A stretch of DNA of 64,000 nucleotides from Cryptomeria japonica (Eukaryota > Streptophyta > Pinopsida > Cupressales > Cupressaceae): contig NC_081415.1 of NCBI RefSeq assembly GCF_030272615.1, positions 104,586,796 through 104,650,795 on the forward strand, in the 5' to 3' direction. Below the pieces are notes generated by a model. That model was given only the letters and a program-made list of their open reading frames with translations, was not told the origin of the DNA and did no database searches. Below are positions 43,972 through 56,885 of the stretch, one piece after another. How positions within the stretch are numbered: position 1 is the stretch's first letter; every line of letters starts with the position of its first letter. A program made the position numbers and the translations under genes.

Positions 43972-46410
43972 AAAATGAAAAAAATTATGCCCCAGTATGC
44001 CTCGGTGATACTTAGGGTGTAGTGCCCCCTCAAGAGATTGTTTGTGCATTAAAGGTATGAATGATCTCTCAAAAAAAAAAAAAAAAGTGAGATGAAAGAT
44101 AGAAGAATGGTTAGTTGATTAGAGATAGAGATAGGTGATGTGAAGATGACATTGAGATAGAATATGAGAGAATAGATTGATGAAAGAATAATGTTAGATG
44201 ATAGAAGCAATTGAAGATGATAGAAAACGATTTAGAAAGAGATGATGAGAAAAGAATGTTTAGAAAAGAATATGATTTAGAAAGAAGATGGGAAATCAAC
44301 AAGCTATCAATAAACAGATGAGATGAAAATGAGAATGAAATTGAATGAATCACGAACCTGTCATTTATTTTATTTCACAATATATATTCATCACTGAGCC
44401 TTATTATTGAACAATGAAGCTTAGCACATCAGGGTATAAGGAACCAAGATGCAAAGATATCTCATTGAAGAAACAAACACATAGCAGACAAGCAACAAAC
44501 AAAGAAAAAAGATAATGTCCATCATGGCTCCTCTAGTCACTTGTGGACATCCTTGAGTAGCATAGGAACATAGTCTGTCACCAAATGATAAAAGATAAAG
44601 ACTTACCCAGACAAAATTCAGCAGTTATACTGACCTTGTGCCTTCGTTCTCAGTTGCTTGATGTGATGGTTGATAATGTCTGATCTTAGAAACTTGTGGA
44701 CCTTGTTTAAGACTAACCTGTTTGATTTCGAGTGTATCCTCTTCTATTTAAGACAAGATAATGATCATTTGATATGGATATGATACGATTGATAAGACAG
44801 TTTGATCAGTTGATTGCAGATGTTTGACTGGATAGTCGTATCCTTTGTTAACTTCGTGTGAAGTTTTTGCTGGATATCTGCTAGGGTATTTGTTTCTCAC
44901 AAGACATTTTATTGCAAGTTTTTTTTGATTGATTGATTTTTGATTTTTAGTTCTTTTCCAAGAGCCTTTTCGATGTTTTTGGATTATGTAGATTGATATT
45001 CGAATGTTTTTTAATGATTTTTTCAAGATCATTATGCAGATGTTTTTGGATTATTTTTTTATGTTTTGAATATTTTTGGATGATTTTTTAAGGAATTTAT
45101 ATGGATGTTTTTGGTATTTTATGATTTTTATTTTTTGGATTTTGAATTTCTCAATGTTTTTGGATTTTGATTTTTTCAATGTTTTTGGATTTTGAGTTTT
45201 TCAATGTTTTTGGATTTTGAATTTTTCAATGTTTTTGGATTTTTTCAGGACTTTATATGATTTTTAGGATTTTTTCAGTTATGCCCCCAGTGTGCAGACC
45301 TATATGACATGATGATCTGCAGAATGCATGTGGAGACAAATGAATTTTTGACATGACCTATGTGAATGCAATATGCATGATGAAGATGCATTTCCTATTC
45401 GAATAAGGTTGAATGTGTTTGTTTTAGCATTTGTAATACACCCATTGAAAATGGAGGTGCAAAACATTTCCTAGACAAGTGGTCAATCGATCTTTAAGGT
45501 CCTTTGGAACATTCAACTCAACACACTTAGTGACTAGGATTTACAAATGGAGACGCGGAAAACTTCCCCACTAGTTCTTGAAACTTTGATCTTCGTTTGC
45601 CCATGTGTGTGCAAATGAGTTAGTTCCTGCTCATGTGTTCACTAAAGATCCTCAGCATCCTATATGACTAGCTACATGGATTTTTCTAACTTCAAAAGCA
45701 TCCCGAATAGAGCCTCGCTGCCAGCAAGCCTTGAGAGCTCCGACGAGGTTATAGACTGTAATTTCTCAAATATTGCTCCATTGCCAGAAGGTGTTCATAG
45801 CCCTGATGGAGTTACTTGCATGTTCCCATAGTCAAGATTTTTATCGCATTTGTATACATGATATTTCAGTTATATATCATTGCTCTTTTTGCCTTTAGAT
45901 GGATATTTGACATAGCTCTTTTTTTCTTTTTATTTTCTTGCCTTGACTTGTAAGTAATGAAACCTACTTGGGTGTGACAATTACAGTGGCGCTGAAGCAA
46001 AATTTTAGATTTTTCACTAGTCATATGATCAACTAGGTGTCTAGAATGAATTAGAGATTTATTGTGTGTTTGAGATATAGAAATTCATAGATTTTGGGTT
46101 AACAAGTCTCAAATAGAGAAATCACTACCCAACCATACGTAAAGCGTCATCACAGGGTAATGTTGAAAATGAATGACCTTAGGATGTCAAAGTCTTCATG
46201 TCTGAATATCTAAGAAAGGAGATGACCCTTGCTTCTCTTAAATGCAAACAAATGATAAACTTGGATAGTTGCCTTGTTTTATTGATGCTACTATATGAAA
46301 ATGTAGAAACTTTGCGAATGCAATGCATTAAAAAAAGAAACTATATATAATGCAATGTTTTAAATGATATGATATGCAATAAGGAAAGTAAGAGTTAATC
46401 TACACAACCC
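43972..46410 (-). other. Element B 3' non-coding region
   Basis: About 2.4 kb without genes. It contains an A16 run (about 44069), and tandem copies of a 30-bp unit with CAATGTTTTTGGATTTTGA (about 45151-45245). A segment at about 44400-44600 matches element C at about 62155-62250 (GTTCCTATGCTACTC...GTCCACAAGTGA on the minus strand), so the tail is homologous between B and C. Confidence 0.65.
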
Positions 46411-47685
46411 TTAGGTATAGTATCTCTTAAGGTACATGTTGTTCATAGGGTCAGAGAGTGGATCTCCCTCCATGGTAGCCAAATTATATGCTCCATTGCC
46501 TATGACCCTTGTTATGATGAAAGGACCTAGCCAGTTAGGTTCGAATTTCCCCAGACTTTCTTGTTTCGCTAGGTTCCTTTTATTCTCTTTAAGTACTAGA
46601 TCTCCCACTTGAAAAGTTCATGGGCAGACTCTTTTATTATAACTTTGTCTCAGTTTGTTTTGATATCCTTGTAGATGGTTGAACACTGTTTGCCTTTTTT
46701 CATCAAGGGTCTCGAGTTCTTGTAACCTTGCTACCCTGTAGTCTTCCTTTGATATGATGTTCTGTAAGGACACTCTTAGAGATGGTATTTCTATTTCAAT
46801 GGGTAATATCGCTTCTGTACCATAGACCAAGGAATATGGTGTTGCTCCTGTAGGTGTCCGTACTCCTATTCTGTAAGCCCAAAGAGTGGGATTTAACTGG
46901 AGATGCCAGTCCCGTCCTGTGTCAGTGACTACTTTCTTAAGAATTTTCAATATTGTTTTATTTGTAGCCTCTGTTTGTCCATTACTTTGTGGATAATATG
47001 GCGTGGAAAATCTCTATTGTATGTGAAATTTGTCACACAACTCTTTCACTTCCTGGCTTTTAAATGGACGTCCATTATCTGTAACAAAGCACATTAGAAC
47101 TCCGTATCTACATATAATGTAGTTGAGCATGAATTTTGATATATGCTTTCCAGTGGTGTATGCAAGAGGAATTGCCTCAACCCATTTGTTAAAGTACTCA
47201 GTGGCTGTCAAGATGAACTTGTGCCCATTGGAAGAAGTAGGGTTGATTTTACCCACTAGATCTAATCCCCATTGTGAAAATGGCCACGGTGATGTAATGG
47301 GTTGAAGATCTTGTGCTGGTGCATGAATAAGGTCTCCATGCATTTGGCATTGTTTACACTTTTGTACATAGTTGTAAGCGTCCTTTTCCATAGTTGGCCA
47401 GTAATAACCTGTTCTCAACAATTTGTTTGACAATGGTAGACCGCTTTGGTGAGCCCCACAGATTCCATCATGGACTTCTTTTAAAGCAAGGTGTGCTTCA
47501 TTTTCATCCAGACATCGGAGGAGAGTTCCATCGAAACCCTTTCTATACAAAGTATCAGCTATAATGGTGTATCTAGATGCCTGACGAATAAAGGTCTTCT
47601 TTTGATTTCTGGATAGATCTGGTGACATGTATCGAGTATGTAAATATGTATATATTTCATTGTACCAAGGTGATTCTAAACCCAC
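46411..47685 (-). pseudogene. Element B integrase, nearly intact
   Basis: It inserts retrotransposon cDNA in the nucleus. One frame covers 46411-47685, interrupted only by two stops (at 47011-47013 and about 46615-46620) and no shift. An HHCC zinc domain (ALKEVHDGICGAHQSG then KCKQCQMHGD) is followed by the catalytic core with all three acidic residues: GLDLVGKI, FVTDNGRPF and, after the first stop, NGQTEATNK. The C-terminal part has GDLVLKENKR, KFEPNWLGPFIITRV and the usual MNNMYLKRYY end. No chromodomain is seen. Confidence 0.85.
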
Positions 47686-47937
47686 AATTGCACATACATA
47701 TTATGATAAGGGAGTCTCATATGTCGGTAGCATCAACTATTCTATGATGAACTCAAATTGAGTTTCGTTAGCAGGCATATTCAGAAGAGATCCTATGGCA
47801 GCCATTGCATCTGCTGCCTTGTTTTGTATCCTTGGGATCTGTTCGAAGGTAATTTTGCTGAAGTGCTCCTTGTAATCTTCGACCAACTTCTTATAAGGAA
47901 TGAGTTTATCATCCTTCGTGTTGTAATCATCATTGAC

Positions 47938-48216
47938 CTAGTTTACAATCAACTGCGAATCACCATAAACCTGTAACTCTTGTATTCTCCATTGTACAAC
48001 TGTACGAAGCCCTATGAGGAGAGCTTCATATTCAGCTATATTATTTGTGCATTGGAAATTGATCCTAAATGACTTAGGTATAATGTCCCCTTGAGGGGTG
48101 ATGAAAAGAATCCCTACTCCAGACCCATGACTTGTATATGACCCATCAAAATATAATTTCCACATTACAAAGGCAGTTAATGTAAACACAAATTCATCTG
48201 GAAAGTCTATCAGCAA
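47938..48216 (-). pseudogene. Element B second (archaeal-type) RNase H
   Basis: WKLYFDGSYTSHGSGVGILF, then CTNNIAEYEALLIGLRTVVQ and LQVYGDSQLIVN hold the Asp, Glu and Asp residues expected of RNase H. The frame stops directly after this last motif, and homology continues to about 47760 in the same region. Such an extra RNase H downstream of the normal one is a feature of Tat-lineage gypsy elements. Confidence 0.7.
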
Positions 48217-48239
48217 TGGGTGACTGTCCTGTAAAGGAG

Positions 48240-49511
48240 CCTCTGCTAATTTATCTGCTATAATTTGTCCTTTGATGGCTTTTTCTGTTTATATATTCAA
48301 TATCAAACTCGCTCAGGATCATAACCCACTTAGCCAATCGCCCGGTCAATGTTGCTTTGCTCAATAGGTACTTGAGTGGGTCAAAGCGTGCAATGAGTTG
48401 TACCTTATGAATCAACATGTAATGTCTGAGCTTTTGGGATGCAAATATTACTGCTAAGCATGCTCACTCTATAGGGGTATAATTAAGCTCATAGTCGATC
48501 AGAGTCCTACTTATATAATAAAAGGCTCTTTCTTTTCCATTTTTGTCATGTTGTGCCAATAGAGCTCCTAGAGCTTAGTTTGTTGTTGATATGTATAACA
48601 ATAGAGGTTTTCCTGGAGTAGGAGACATTAACACTGGTGTGTTCAAAAGATAATCTTTCAGAGCTTGGAAAGCTTCCTGGCATTGTTCTGTCCATTTAAA
48701 AGTAACTCGTTTCCTGAGTAAATGCTGGAATGGGTGACATTTATCTACTAGTTATGCTATGAATCTCCTTATGGATTGCAGTCTTCCTTGTAACCCTTTG
48801 AGTTGTTTAAGTGTTGATGAAGGTTGCATATTAAATGATTGCCTTGACCTTAGCAGGGTCTATTTCAATTCCTTTGTTTGACACTATAAACCCTAATAGT
48901 TTACCTGTTGTTACGCCAAACACACACTTCTTCGGGTTTAATCTGACATTATACTATTCCAACTGATCAAATATCTGTGTAAGAACTACAAGGTGACTTT
49001 CTCTTATTTGTGATTTAGTCAATATGTCATCCAAATAATCTTCCATTATGTTGTGGATCATGTCATGAAACAATGCTGTCATGGCTCTTTGGTATGTTGC
49101 TCTGGCGTTTTTGAGACCAAATGGCATCACATTCTAGCAGTATGTTCCCCATGGGCATGTAAAGGTCATTTTATGTTGATCTTCTACAATTTTAATCTAG
49201 TTGTATCCCGAAAAACCATCCATTAAGGATAGCATCTCATTTCCAGTTGTTAGGTCAACTATCATGTCGATATTGGGTAGCGGAAAGTCATCCTTAGGAC
49301 AAGCTTTCTTTAGATCCCAAAAATTAGTACAGATTTTTATGCCTCCTGTGGGTTTAGTCACAGGTACCAGGTTGGATATCCATTCCACATAGTCAATAGG
49401 TCTAATAAAACCTACATCCAACAACTTTTGTAGTTCTATTTTAACCAGTAATGCGATACTTGAATGCATTTTTCTCAATTTTTGCTTGTAAGGTTTAACT
49501 CCCGGTATCAA
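48240..49511 (-). pseudogene. Element B reverse transcriptase and RNase H
   Basis: It would copy element RNA into cDNA. From 49511: IPGVKPYKQKLRKMHSS, FIRPIDYVEWISNLVPVTKP, KACPKDDFPLPNIDMIVD and LSLMDGFSGYN form the fingers and palm; then VMPFGLKNARATYQRA and the catalytic EDYLDDILTKS, followed by RLNPKKCVFGV. RNase H follows but is broken by many stops and shifts (48240-48850). The YLDD motif is kept. The first stop is right after FSGYN. Confidence 0.8.
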
Positions 49512-49534
49512 AGGTAAGTGATGTAATTAAGAGT

Positions 49535-50971
49535 CTAAACCTGGCATGTCTGAATAGGACCAAGCAAAGTTGATAGCTCGTTGCTTGAAAAAATAATGAA
49601 TCTGCCTTTTTCTTCTTTGCTTAGTGATTTTGCCAGATGGATGTTATGTACAACCTCCCCTTCTACTATGTTTACTTCTTCTGTTTCCTCTGTAAGTAAT
49701 GTTGAACTTTCTCTTTCCATAGGAAGATTACCCAAGTCACTCTTGTCATTATGGGTAGTTTGATCCTTACCTTTTGTTGCAGAAGCACTCTCTTCTCCAA
49801 AGTATGTTGTTCTATTCAGGTCTACAATAAACCCTTCTTTGTGATCACCTTGTGGAAATCCCTCTCTGATGCCTAGAAATTCTAAAATTGCTTCATCATT
49901 TTCAAACCAATCCAGCGTTGGTTTTCCTTCTTTCCCCCAATCAATCAAGTGTGAATGCACTAGGGGTAAATCATTACTCCCTTCTTTAGTAGACTCGGAT
50001 AACATGAAGACTTGATTGTTTGAATGACTTTGTGTATTTTCATCCTGTATAAGCTTTATTTGATACCTTGATATTACACTTTCTGGTGGGCTAGAATCAT
50101 GGAGTGATAAGAATTCAGAGTCATGAGAGTCTATCTCACTTTCAATATATGTTTCATCATATGAGCTATCATCACTTATTTCTTCTTGTTCCTGTCTCTG
50201 ATTCTGTTGTAGATTGATTGGTCTTCTTTGGACATTAGTTACCCTTCTTAAGCCTGGTATAAGCCTTTACAATCTTTCTTCATCTATTTCGTTAGGTTGA
50301 TCCTGAGTTGTTTCTCATGGTAGAAGTAGTGACAATAACCACAGATGGGATTCGGGTGGTGGTGGTAAACCTGCATCTGTTGCCACATTAGCCTGTACTA
50401 TTGTGTTAACAACTGCATCATTTTGTAACTTAGTGGTAGGTTCTTGCAGGAGTTGTCTCATGTCTTCTCCATCTGATTTTGCACTAGGTGATGTAGGTAC
50501 CTGATTACTTGTTTGAGATAAAGATGGGAGTGCCTGTGTGGACAAATCCCTTTACGGTATGTAGTCTGATGATTTCCTTGGTCGATTTAATATATCAAGG
50601 GTATGTTGTCTTTCTTATGTGATATGTTGTACATGCTTATATCCCAATCCTTGATTCCCTGGATTATCATTAGGAACAATAGGTTCTAGCCTTCCTTGTT
50701 TCTATAACCCTAGGCATGTGGTACCATCATATCCATGTCTTTGGAGTATTTTGAATCCATTTCCATACCGATCTGTGTGTATTATGGGTATTGTCATATG
50801 ATCTTCTTCTCTATATATCCAATGGTTAACATCTTCATTCAAGGATTCTTCTTGTAAGTCACCCCATCTAATGAAAGAGCATGAGTCTGTGTATTTGACA
50901 ATTTCTTTTCCTTTTTCTCACTTTTGCACTGTATTTTGAGGTTTCCCAAAGGACTTAGGAGAAAGAGACAA
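49535..50971 (-). pseudogene. Element B spacer between protease and RT, with G-patch-like segment
   Basis: Open stretches at 49535-50005 (LDWFENDEAILEFLGIREGF) and 50315-50545 are joined by broken sequence. A G-patch-like piece (NGFKILQRHGYDGTTCLGL, near 50750, then NQGLGYK) is readable. The same order is seen in C. The function of this linker is not known to me. Confidence 0.6.
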
Positions 50972-52107
50972 CTATCTCCCACTTAAAGTATTTGCAATAG
51001 AATACTCTCCACAACCCATATCTTTTATTTGTAAGGAGGATGTTGTAGGCATATCCTTTTTTGTTTCTGTGATCTTTAATGTTTCCAGTTGTGTAGTGAG
51101 AGGTGCGGCCTGATTGATAGGTACCTGATTATCCACACTGTCTTTCAGGTAATTGCAATGTTGGAATGGATTTGGATCACCCTTTATGGTGATTTCAATA
51201 CCATTGTATGGGAATTTGACACACTGATGAAATATGGACGGTACTACTTGCATGGTGTGGATCCACGGGCGGCCCAATAACATGTTATATCCCAACTCTC
51301 TGTCCAAGACTTGAAAAGTGACCTCTATCATTATAGGTCCTACTTGTATAGGTAATGTTACAATGCCTTTTGATGGACATTCTTCATCATCGTAAGCCTT
51401 GATATTTATCCTCTTGGAAGAATCAATGTGAAGTTCAGAATATCTTAGTGCTTTGACCAACTTTAAAGTACAAATGTTGAGACCGGCTCCCCATCTATGA
51501 GTACTCTTTTGATTCTTCTCTTATGAATGTAAGCTTCCAGATGTAGTGGGTCATTATGAAGCAATCTATCACTAGGAATATCTTGTTCTGTGAATGCAAT
51601 ACATGTGCCTTGTGTCAGATTTCCTACCATAGATTGGAAGGCATTTTCATCTATATCTCTATCCACTACCGAATCTTGAAGTGCTTTGTCCAGTATAGCT
51701 CTATGAGTGGGTGAAATATGCAATAGTTTGAATAATGATATTTGTGCTAGAGTTTTCTTAAGTTGCTCAACAACATTGTAAGTCCCCACTGTTGGTGGTT
51801 GATTTTGTGGTATCCCTTGTAAAGTTACCTTGGATCTGCGAGTAACCACTGCACAATCTGTGTCTCTGGGAGTTATGGTGATCGTAGCTACTGTATCATT
51901 TGACTTACAAGATTTGTCTATATCATAGACTATTTTATCGAGGTTTATGTTAAATCCCTCTTCATAGTCTTTATGTCTATGTTTGACATACATGATATGT
52001 TCTATGAGTTCATCTTCAAACCAACCTGAGGGAGATGGTTGATCATGCCCCCAGTCTCTGAGACAAAGATTTCTATCATCATTGTACTTTGGTGCCTCTG
52101 TTATCAT
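50972..52107 (-). pseudogene. Element B protease, frameshifted in the active site
   Basis: Frame 51463-52107 covers the upstream spacer (FQSMVGNLTQGTCIAFTEQD, HLEAYIHKRRIKRVLIDG) and then runs out of frame in the active site. The next frame, 50972-51460, continues with RINIKAYDDEECPSKGIVTL and LGYNMLLGRPWIHTMQVVPS. One missing base in a G run near 51490 explains the break. The active-site Asp is kept in the first part; the enzyme is inactive as it stands. Confidence 0.8.
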
Positions 52108-52224
52108 GCAAATTTGGTTATCATCTATGGGAGTGTCTTGATATTTCTCATCTTGATTAAGTGTTTCTTGTGAATCATTGTTTGCTACATCTCATGAGCT
52201 AATGGCATGAATAGTGTAGTCATA

Positions 52225-54150
52225 TTAAACCTTCGTGTAGTTAGCTGTATTGTCTTGGGTACCTGATGTGGTAGCTTTCCCTTTGTCATGCTTAACAAAA
52301 GGATCCTTAAAAATTGTATGATTTGTGTTTGCTGAGGTTTTATCGGTATCAATTGTGTTGTCCCCTTGGTCTATCATATCTTGGACCAAGTTTTTCAATT
52401 TGTAGCAACTTGTTGTTTTGTGACCTTTAGTTCGATGATAATCACAGAAATCATTATCATTCCACCATGTGGGTTTGAAAGGACCTATTTCATACACTCT
52501 TACTTCAAGTAAAGTGATCATGTTTGTCTTTATTAACTTTTTGAGCGCTGACTAGATAGGTTCTCCTAGAGGTTTGTAATTTCTTCTTGGAGCATTTACC
52601 CTGGGGTATCTTATGTTCATGTTTTGTGTAGCATTTACATTTTCTGAGGTTGTGTTATTCCCTATATGTGGATTAGATGACTGACTTGTTCCCAAAGATA
52701 AAATGGGTTGAGTTTTGTTTATCGTTCTGGCATCTACAATACCATCATTGGTCACATTTTTGTTTTTCGACCAAAACTTAGATTTTTCATTATTGTTGGT
52801 GTTGCCATACTCAATAAGACCTTGTTCTACTAATCACTTCTCACATTTGAGAGCCTTTTCTGTGATTTGTTTGAATGTGGTTAAACATTGCATTTGTATC
52901 GGATATTTAATCTTAGGAATCAAATTTTCTGTGAACATATCCACTTGCTCTGTTTCTGGGATAATTGTCTTGCACCTCCTATAGAGAGCCCTCCATCGTT
53001 GTATGAAGGATGCAAATGTTTCATTCTCATATTGTTTAGCGACACATAAGTCCATCAAAGTAACTGGGGTGTCAATGTTGTGCAAGAAGTTTGCAATAAA
53101 TTGTCCAGCTAATTCTCCCCATGATGTGATGGTTGGTGGTAAATGTGAAAACCACTCTAAAGCCAACCCTCCCAGACTTTTAGGAAATAGTCTCATTAGA
53201 TAAGTATCTTCTGAGGCAACCTCTATACATGCCATAAAAAATTCTCTGATATGATCTCTAGGATCACCCTTCCCTTGATATCTATCAAATTTAGGCATTT
53301 CAAAATGTTGTGGGAAAGGTGGAATGTATAATGTGTGATCGAATGGATAAGGACGTAAGTCCTGCATTGTGTAGCTCTTTTTATCGTTACCAGTTTGCAT
53401 GGTTGTCATTTGTTGTTGTAAATTCTGTATTTGTTGTGTCAGAATATCTGTTTGTGTCAAAGGTATACCTTGTGTTTGTGTATCTCCCACAAAAGGATTT
53501 GTGGTTGCATAACTAGGAGGTTGTTGGAAGGTACCAAGATTATAACTTTGTGTGTTATGCATTCCACTAGGTACTGTGAAATAGGTGATATGCGAATCCA
53601 TGTTTGGTTGAGTTGTACTTGTTGTTTGTGTTTGAATAGGTGTTGAGACACTTGATATTATCGGTATGCTTTGTGATGGTATACTAGCATTGATCGCCGA
53701 GGATGACACACTTGTTTGAAAGTTTGCATTTGTGTTGACATTTGTTTGGATAGGTACGTTTTGAGAAAAATTGGAGGTCATTGTTTGTATTTGTGTCAAG
53801 GGTGGTATTTGACTGTTATCTTAACCTAAAGTTTTTCCTGGTGGTAAGATCTTTGTGACATCAAAATCCTCAGGTAGTTTTGCCCCATTTTGTATTAACA
53901 ATGAAAGATACTTGTCCCTATCGCTATGTACAAGTGCAACTAGGATCATGAGGACATGTGGGTCTTGTTGAGCAAACTCAATTTCTTCCTTTGTCAAATG
54001 TTGTTGTAATTAATTTAGGGTGGACATTGTCTGTGTACCTGAGTGTTGACCTGTTGACACGTCCATATTCCAAGTAGGATTTACAGACTATGTGTTGTTT
54101 GGGTCCATTATTCCTTTCACTTTTTGTGACCTTGTGATGGGCATCTAAAA
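52225..54150 (-). pseudogene. gag: Element B gag and nucleocapsid
   Basis: A start-like MPITRSQKVKGIMDPN lies near 54147. After ILPPGKTLG and a stop, the main open part is 52834-53799 (321 codons) with a Gln/Thr/Asn-rich linker and the gag core: KFDRYQGKGDPRDHIREFF, LALEWFSHLPPTITSWGELA, TPVTLMDLCVAKQYENETFA. A second part (52552-52755) and a third (52225-52521) follow after stops; the last holds the knuckle FCDYHRTKGHKTTSCYKLKN with all four ligands. The polyprotein is broken at several points. Confidence 0.85.
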
Positions 54151-56864
54151 TTGCTTATATGAGGGTGGTTCTATGCAAGACGACAACTTAACACTAGACT
54201 GTAGATGTAAATATGAGGTATGCAAGGCTATACTAGACTCTCTATTGAGGATTTTGATGTGAGACCTGTTGAGAATTTCTAGATTTCTCTAATGCAGGTC
54301 TTTTCATTTCTTGACTAAGTTGTTCAGCCTCAATCTCTCTATCAATTCTACCGGGAATCTTAGACTCAATATTTATCTTGTGTATGACTCTTATATATTG
54401 AGGTGTGCTTCTTCTTAAGTCCCAACCTAAGTTAGCTAGACCATCAATGATTTCTTGTTGACCGCCATTTGGAACTAGATTAGGTTGCTCGAAGGGGAGC
54501 AAACCATCACCTGGGAGACCGATGAAGACACATGCTATGAATCTATAACTGACAATGAATGCAGAGGTATATGAGGTCTAGATGGCGATGTATATGATAA
54601 TGTAGGACTATGTAACTAATATGGATGATAATGCAAAAGACTTAGGATGATAATGAGGACGTAAGTGGGACTATGCAAAAGACGCAGGACGATAATGAGG
54701 ACTCAAGTGGGACTTATGCAAGGACTATGTAGACTGCCTAGGGTCACAAGTATGTAAGGACTTTTGAGTTTTGGTTTCAAAATGGACTTTGTGTTCTATA
54801 ACTTTGTGTGTGGGACAACGTTTTGTAGTTTTCCAAATTTGAGAACAATTGCTGGGAGGTATGTATAGCTGACTGACTCAATTTTCATACAATCTCAGAA
54901 AATTTGGAGATACGTGGGATAGGGCCTGAAATAGCCCAAGGGACTGACTCAATACTGGACTAGAACAACGATACATAAAAAGCACAGAATATAATCTTAG
55001 GCTAGATAGGGGAAACCATTCAAATGAGGCCCTTACAATAAAATACCGAAACAAAATGAACAGATAGAGAGCCTGGTAGCACTAGCTCCACTCCACGACG
55101 CACACTTCTCGGGCATGCCAGTCTCTCTTACCTTGAAGATCCGAAGATCTTATAGCCAAGGGATTTTTGTATCATAGTGTAAGGTACATGAAGGGTATCT
55201 ATGGGGTACGATCCGCACTCCCGGAATCACTGAATGTAGGATTTTTGGCAACTAAATTGGTTCATAGTATTAGGTTTTGAGGGGTCCTGATCCAACGACG
55301 GATTCTCAGAGAAAGCCACTTAAGACTTTAGTTGAGCTTGTCGGTGCAGGGAAGGCCCCCACATATGTTGAATTCACTCAACACTCTAGCCGTCTGACCA
55401 ATATATTTATATAGCATCTCAAAAAACCCACTTGAGAGTACATTGGGAGAGATGATATCCCCAACGCATCCCAATTCAAAGTACCTCTATGGGGTGATGA
55501 AATCCCCAGTCAAAGATACCCCTCACTACGTAGAATAAAATAAAATTTGGATGTCGTTGTCACCTTCCTCCTTTCTCCCAAGACCCCGAAGGTGGGTGGA
55601 AAGTCAGTTAGTGCAACAGTAGGTCCACCCCAGACATAATAAAAATTATTTAACTTAAGAAAAATAAAAATGATTTAATCTAATGTAGCCTGATTCACGT
55701 TGGTTTTATAGCCCAAATTTAGGTGTTAGATATGCATGTGCATGTCCATTTTAAACACCAAATCGAAATATGAAGGCATACATGCCAATTTTAACCATTT
55801 GTTGATTTTAAGCACCAAAAAAAAAGAGTGTGAGATACATGCATGTCAATTTTAGCCCATGTTCATTTTAAGTACCAACAACGAAGTGTGAAATTATCCA
55901 TGCATGTCCATTTTAACTGTTGTTGATTTTAAGCACCAAAAAATGAAGTGTGAGGTGATGCATGCAAAAATACTATCTAATTCTCTCTACAGATCCACCA
56001 CAGGTTGTCAACAGAAGATTAGCAGTAAAGTCCAAACAACAGAAAACAAAAACTTAAAATTTGACAGAAACGATTGCGTAATCTTACCTGTGCGATTGCG
56101 TGATACTTACAGATTGAATGCGTGAACCTGACAGAGCGAATGCGTGATGATGATTGGTCGATTGCGTAGCACTAGCAGGTTGATTGCATGACAGACAGGT
56201 AGACAACAACAAAAGTTAAAAAATAAAAAATAAAAGAAAACTAAACTCACTCAGGAACCTACAAAACCAATTGTGAAGCCCTAGCCAAATCTCTCATCAT
56301 CCATTCAATATTGATTAGATCATATTTAACTTGATAAGAAAGAACTAAGCTATTATATCTATCAAAGGCCAGTTGCTCTTCCGAATCTTGTATAAATTTT
56401 TCTGCCTAAAGAACCTTTTGATAGCATTTGGCTTCTCTTCTTTGTTGTTTTGTCCTTCTTGCACCTGAAATCCTGAACTGTACTTTTCTTGCCATAAACT
56501 GTTATAATAAAATCATGAAATAGAAGCAATTTGATCCTAGATTAACCCAATTTGAGACAGAATTAGACAAATGAAATAACAGACAAAATAAAAAATAAGA
56601 CAACAATTTTCCCTGGGAATGCATAATTGGGAAAGGGCGATTGCGTGATCTGAACAGGGTGATTGTGTAACCCTGTCAGAGTGGATGCGTGACCCCGAGG
56701 GGTCGAATGCATGATGTTGTCTATGTGATTGCAGGACGATGTAATTGCGATTGCATGATGGAATATCTATTCTCAAAATCTGTGCGAAATCTGTAAAAAA
56801 AAATGCAAAATCCGTACGACCTGCAAAAATTACACAGAGAACAAAGAAGGTAAGTTAGCTGTGA
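54151..56864 (-). other. Element B leader with repeat blocks and one short ORF
   Basis: An 86-codon minus-strand frame (54242-54502) shows no known domain and may be an upstream ORF. A block of about 55 bp is duplicated at 54620-54720 (GGA(C/T)GATAATGAGGAC). Four diverged units of about 65 bp lie at 55730-55960 (TGCATGTC(C/A)ATTTTA...GATTTTAAGCACCAA). Many GATTGCGTGA-like units lie at 56070-56190 and 56630-56770. The remainder is non-coding. Confidence 0.6.
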
Positions 56865-56882
56865 TTCACATCGGGTTCACCA
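56865..56882 (-). other. Primer-binding site of element B
   Basis: On the minus strand TGGTGAACCCGATGTGAA, three bases inside the 5' LTR. Its complement differs from the plant tRNA-Trp 3' end, as I recall it, at one base. Confidence 0.78.
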
Positions 56883-56885
56883 AAA

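Noticed and set aside
54242-54502. 86-codon frame in the element B leader as a true gene
   Set aside because: There is no known domain and no counterpart that I can see in element C; it is kept only as a possible upstream ORF.
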